Positions 62,968 to 64,000 of a stretch of 64,000 bases of DNA are shown here, piece by piece. Source of the DNA: Seison nebaliae (Eukaryota > Rotifera > Pararotatoria > Seisonacea > Seisonidae); contig JALJEE010002047.1 in the NCBI GenBank assembly GCA_023231475.1, positions 16,912-80,911 on the forward strand, read 5' to 3'. The notes beneath the pieces were generated by a model, which saw only the letters and a list, made by a program, of their open reading frames with translations, did not search any database and was not told where the DNA came from. How positions within the stretch are numbered: position 1 is the stretch's first letter; every line of letters begins with the position of its first letter. The position numbers were made by a program, and so were the translations under genes.

Positions 62968-64000
62968 TTATACAAAATAAGGAATAACATCTTCTTGATA
63001 ATAAACGTTATCGTCATCTTCATCTTCGAATTCATAGTTCTGGTTTACTTTCAATCTTAACAAATGACTTAAATTTTCGTCTTTTAATTGGGATCGGTAA
63101 CGGTTTTTCAAGTATCGCAAAGAGGAAAATGCAGCTTCACACGAATATGTAGTCCCAAATTTACAAAAATGTTTTTGCACGAATGAAACGATTTCTGGAT
63201 AATCCATTGGCGATATTTTCGCCCAGAAATTTTGAATGTTTTTCAGTCCGTCGGTTGTAACCATGTGATTATATTGTTCTTTGAATAAATTATCCGATTG
63301 AAAGGAAATAATTTCGTTCAATAACGAGGGATTTATATCAGAATTGGAATATATTTGAAATGGTTGAGAAATAAAACTTATTTCAAATTCTTTTGTTACT
63401 AATTCCTCAAAACGATCAGATATATTTCTTCTAATTGAATTAATAATTTCACTAGCATTTTCTTCCCATTCATTGAAAATATTCTCATCCCAAAGGTTTT
63501 CTTTATTCGATATTAGTTTAGAAACTCTGGGGAAAAAATTATATAACGTATTTTCCAAGTCTGCACACATTCGATCGAATATCGATCTAAATTTTTTAAT
63601 TTGATTGAAAATGATAAACAATGGATGACTTCCTTGCAAACTCTTGTTAAATCGATAAGTCTGTTCTAAAATGTCCAGAATGAAAGAAGTGCCGATTTTC
63701 CACTGAAATGAAGAGAGATAATTTATTTCTTCTTTGGGAATTAATTGTTTTTGATCGAAGAATTTTATTACGCAATCATGTTGCTCGAAAAATCGTTCCA
63801 ACATTTCAAATGCTGACAACCATCTGACGGCAGTAAATTTCTTAATTCCGACCTTCAATCCGCAACTTTTTCTATATAATTCATATTGTCTATTAATCAA
63901 ACTGCTCCTATTAGATAACTGTTTGATTAACTTCCAAACGTTATCTGTGATTAACTTAACTTCTTTGTGCTTGATACAAAGTGCAAATCGGTGTAAACAG
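62968..64000 (-). mobile_element. hAT-superfamily transposase, C-terminal part, running off the window
   Basis: The minus-strand frame is open from the window edge to the stop at 62968, over 340 codons with no interruption. Near the edge it reads CLHRFALCIK then FTAVRWLSAFEMLERFF, the CxxH-RW block of GTF2IRD2/ZBED5-like hAT transposases. The end has FGTTYSCEAAFSSLRYLKNR then YRSQLKDENLSHLLRLKV, the hAT C-terminal dimerisation segment that contains the catalytic Glu (CEAAFS; SERxFS in other hATs). An acidic tail, YEFEDEDDDN, closes it. The first Asp residues and the BED finger should lie beyond the window. An intact reading frame suggests recent activity or a domesticated gene. Confidence 0.85.

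Overview
The window is nuclear DNA of a small-genome invertebrate animal. It is strongly AT-rich and split into eukaryotic genes with GT-AG introns, almost all of them 45-76 bp. The proteins are loaded with poly-Q, poly-N, poly-S/T and acidic runs. The gene set (mTOR, Bicaudal-D, Barentsz/CASC3, carnitine carrier, dynein regulatory complex subunit 2) is metazoan. Few, very short introns and homopolymer-rich proteins would fit a compact arthropod genome such as a mite or louse. The DRC2 gene, however, implies motile-type cilia or flagella somewhere in the life cycle, so I do not fix the phylum.

Layout. 1-6.7 kb: AT-rich, no supportable gene. 6.7-7.2 kb: a short FLYWCH zinc-finger gene that looks like the DNA-binding half of a Mutator-like transposase without the catalytic part. 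8.7-10.9 kb (-): DRC2/CCDC65 in four exons. 11.2-12.1 kb (-): a carnitine/acylcarnitine-type mitochondrial carrier. 12.8-13.7 kb (+): a two-exon gene for an unrecognised membrane-anchored or secreted protein. 15.4-25.6 kb (+): complete mTOR in six exons, about 3309 residues, with large low-complexity insertions and the FATC end split by a 48-bp intron. 26-29.6 kb: a repeat island with nested elements built from arrays of short iterated motifs, a solo LTR and a 5'-truncated LINE. 30.0-30.35 kb: a cluster of hairpins. 31.9-34.2 kb (-): Barentsz. 38.0-41.6 kb (+): Bicaudal-D in four exons. 44.0-61.7 kb (+): one very large or two adjacent genes for an extremely low-complexity scaffold with a C-terminal PDZ domain and, in the upstream part, a helix like the Rab-binding segment of RIM/rabphilin proteins. 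62.2-64 kb: a third copy of the iterated-motif repeat, then a hAT transposase reading frame running off the window edge.

The host genes do not form a pathway: TOR growth signalling, dynein cargo adaptor, exon-junction complex and mRNA transport, fatty-acyl transport and axoneme. The most unusual material is the mobile DNA. Three repeat families (motifs GGACAGTTCTCAACC, GGAGAGGAACTCACC and GACAAAACAGCY) each consist of a conserved 11-15-bp motif iterated with a regular period. Two of them are placed in inverted orientation, or inside a fold-back palindrome, as expected for subterminal transposase-binding sites of non-autonomous DNA transposons.
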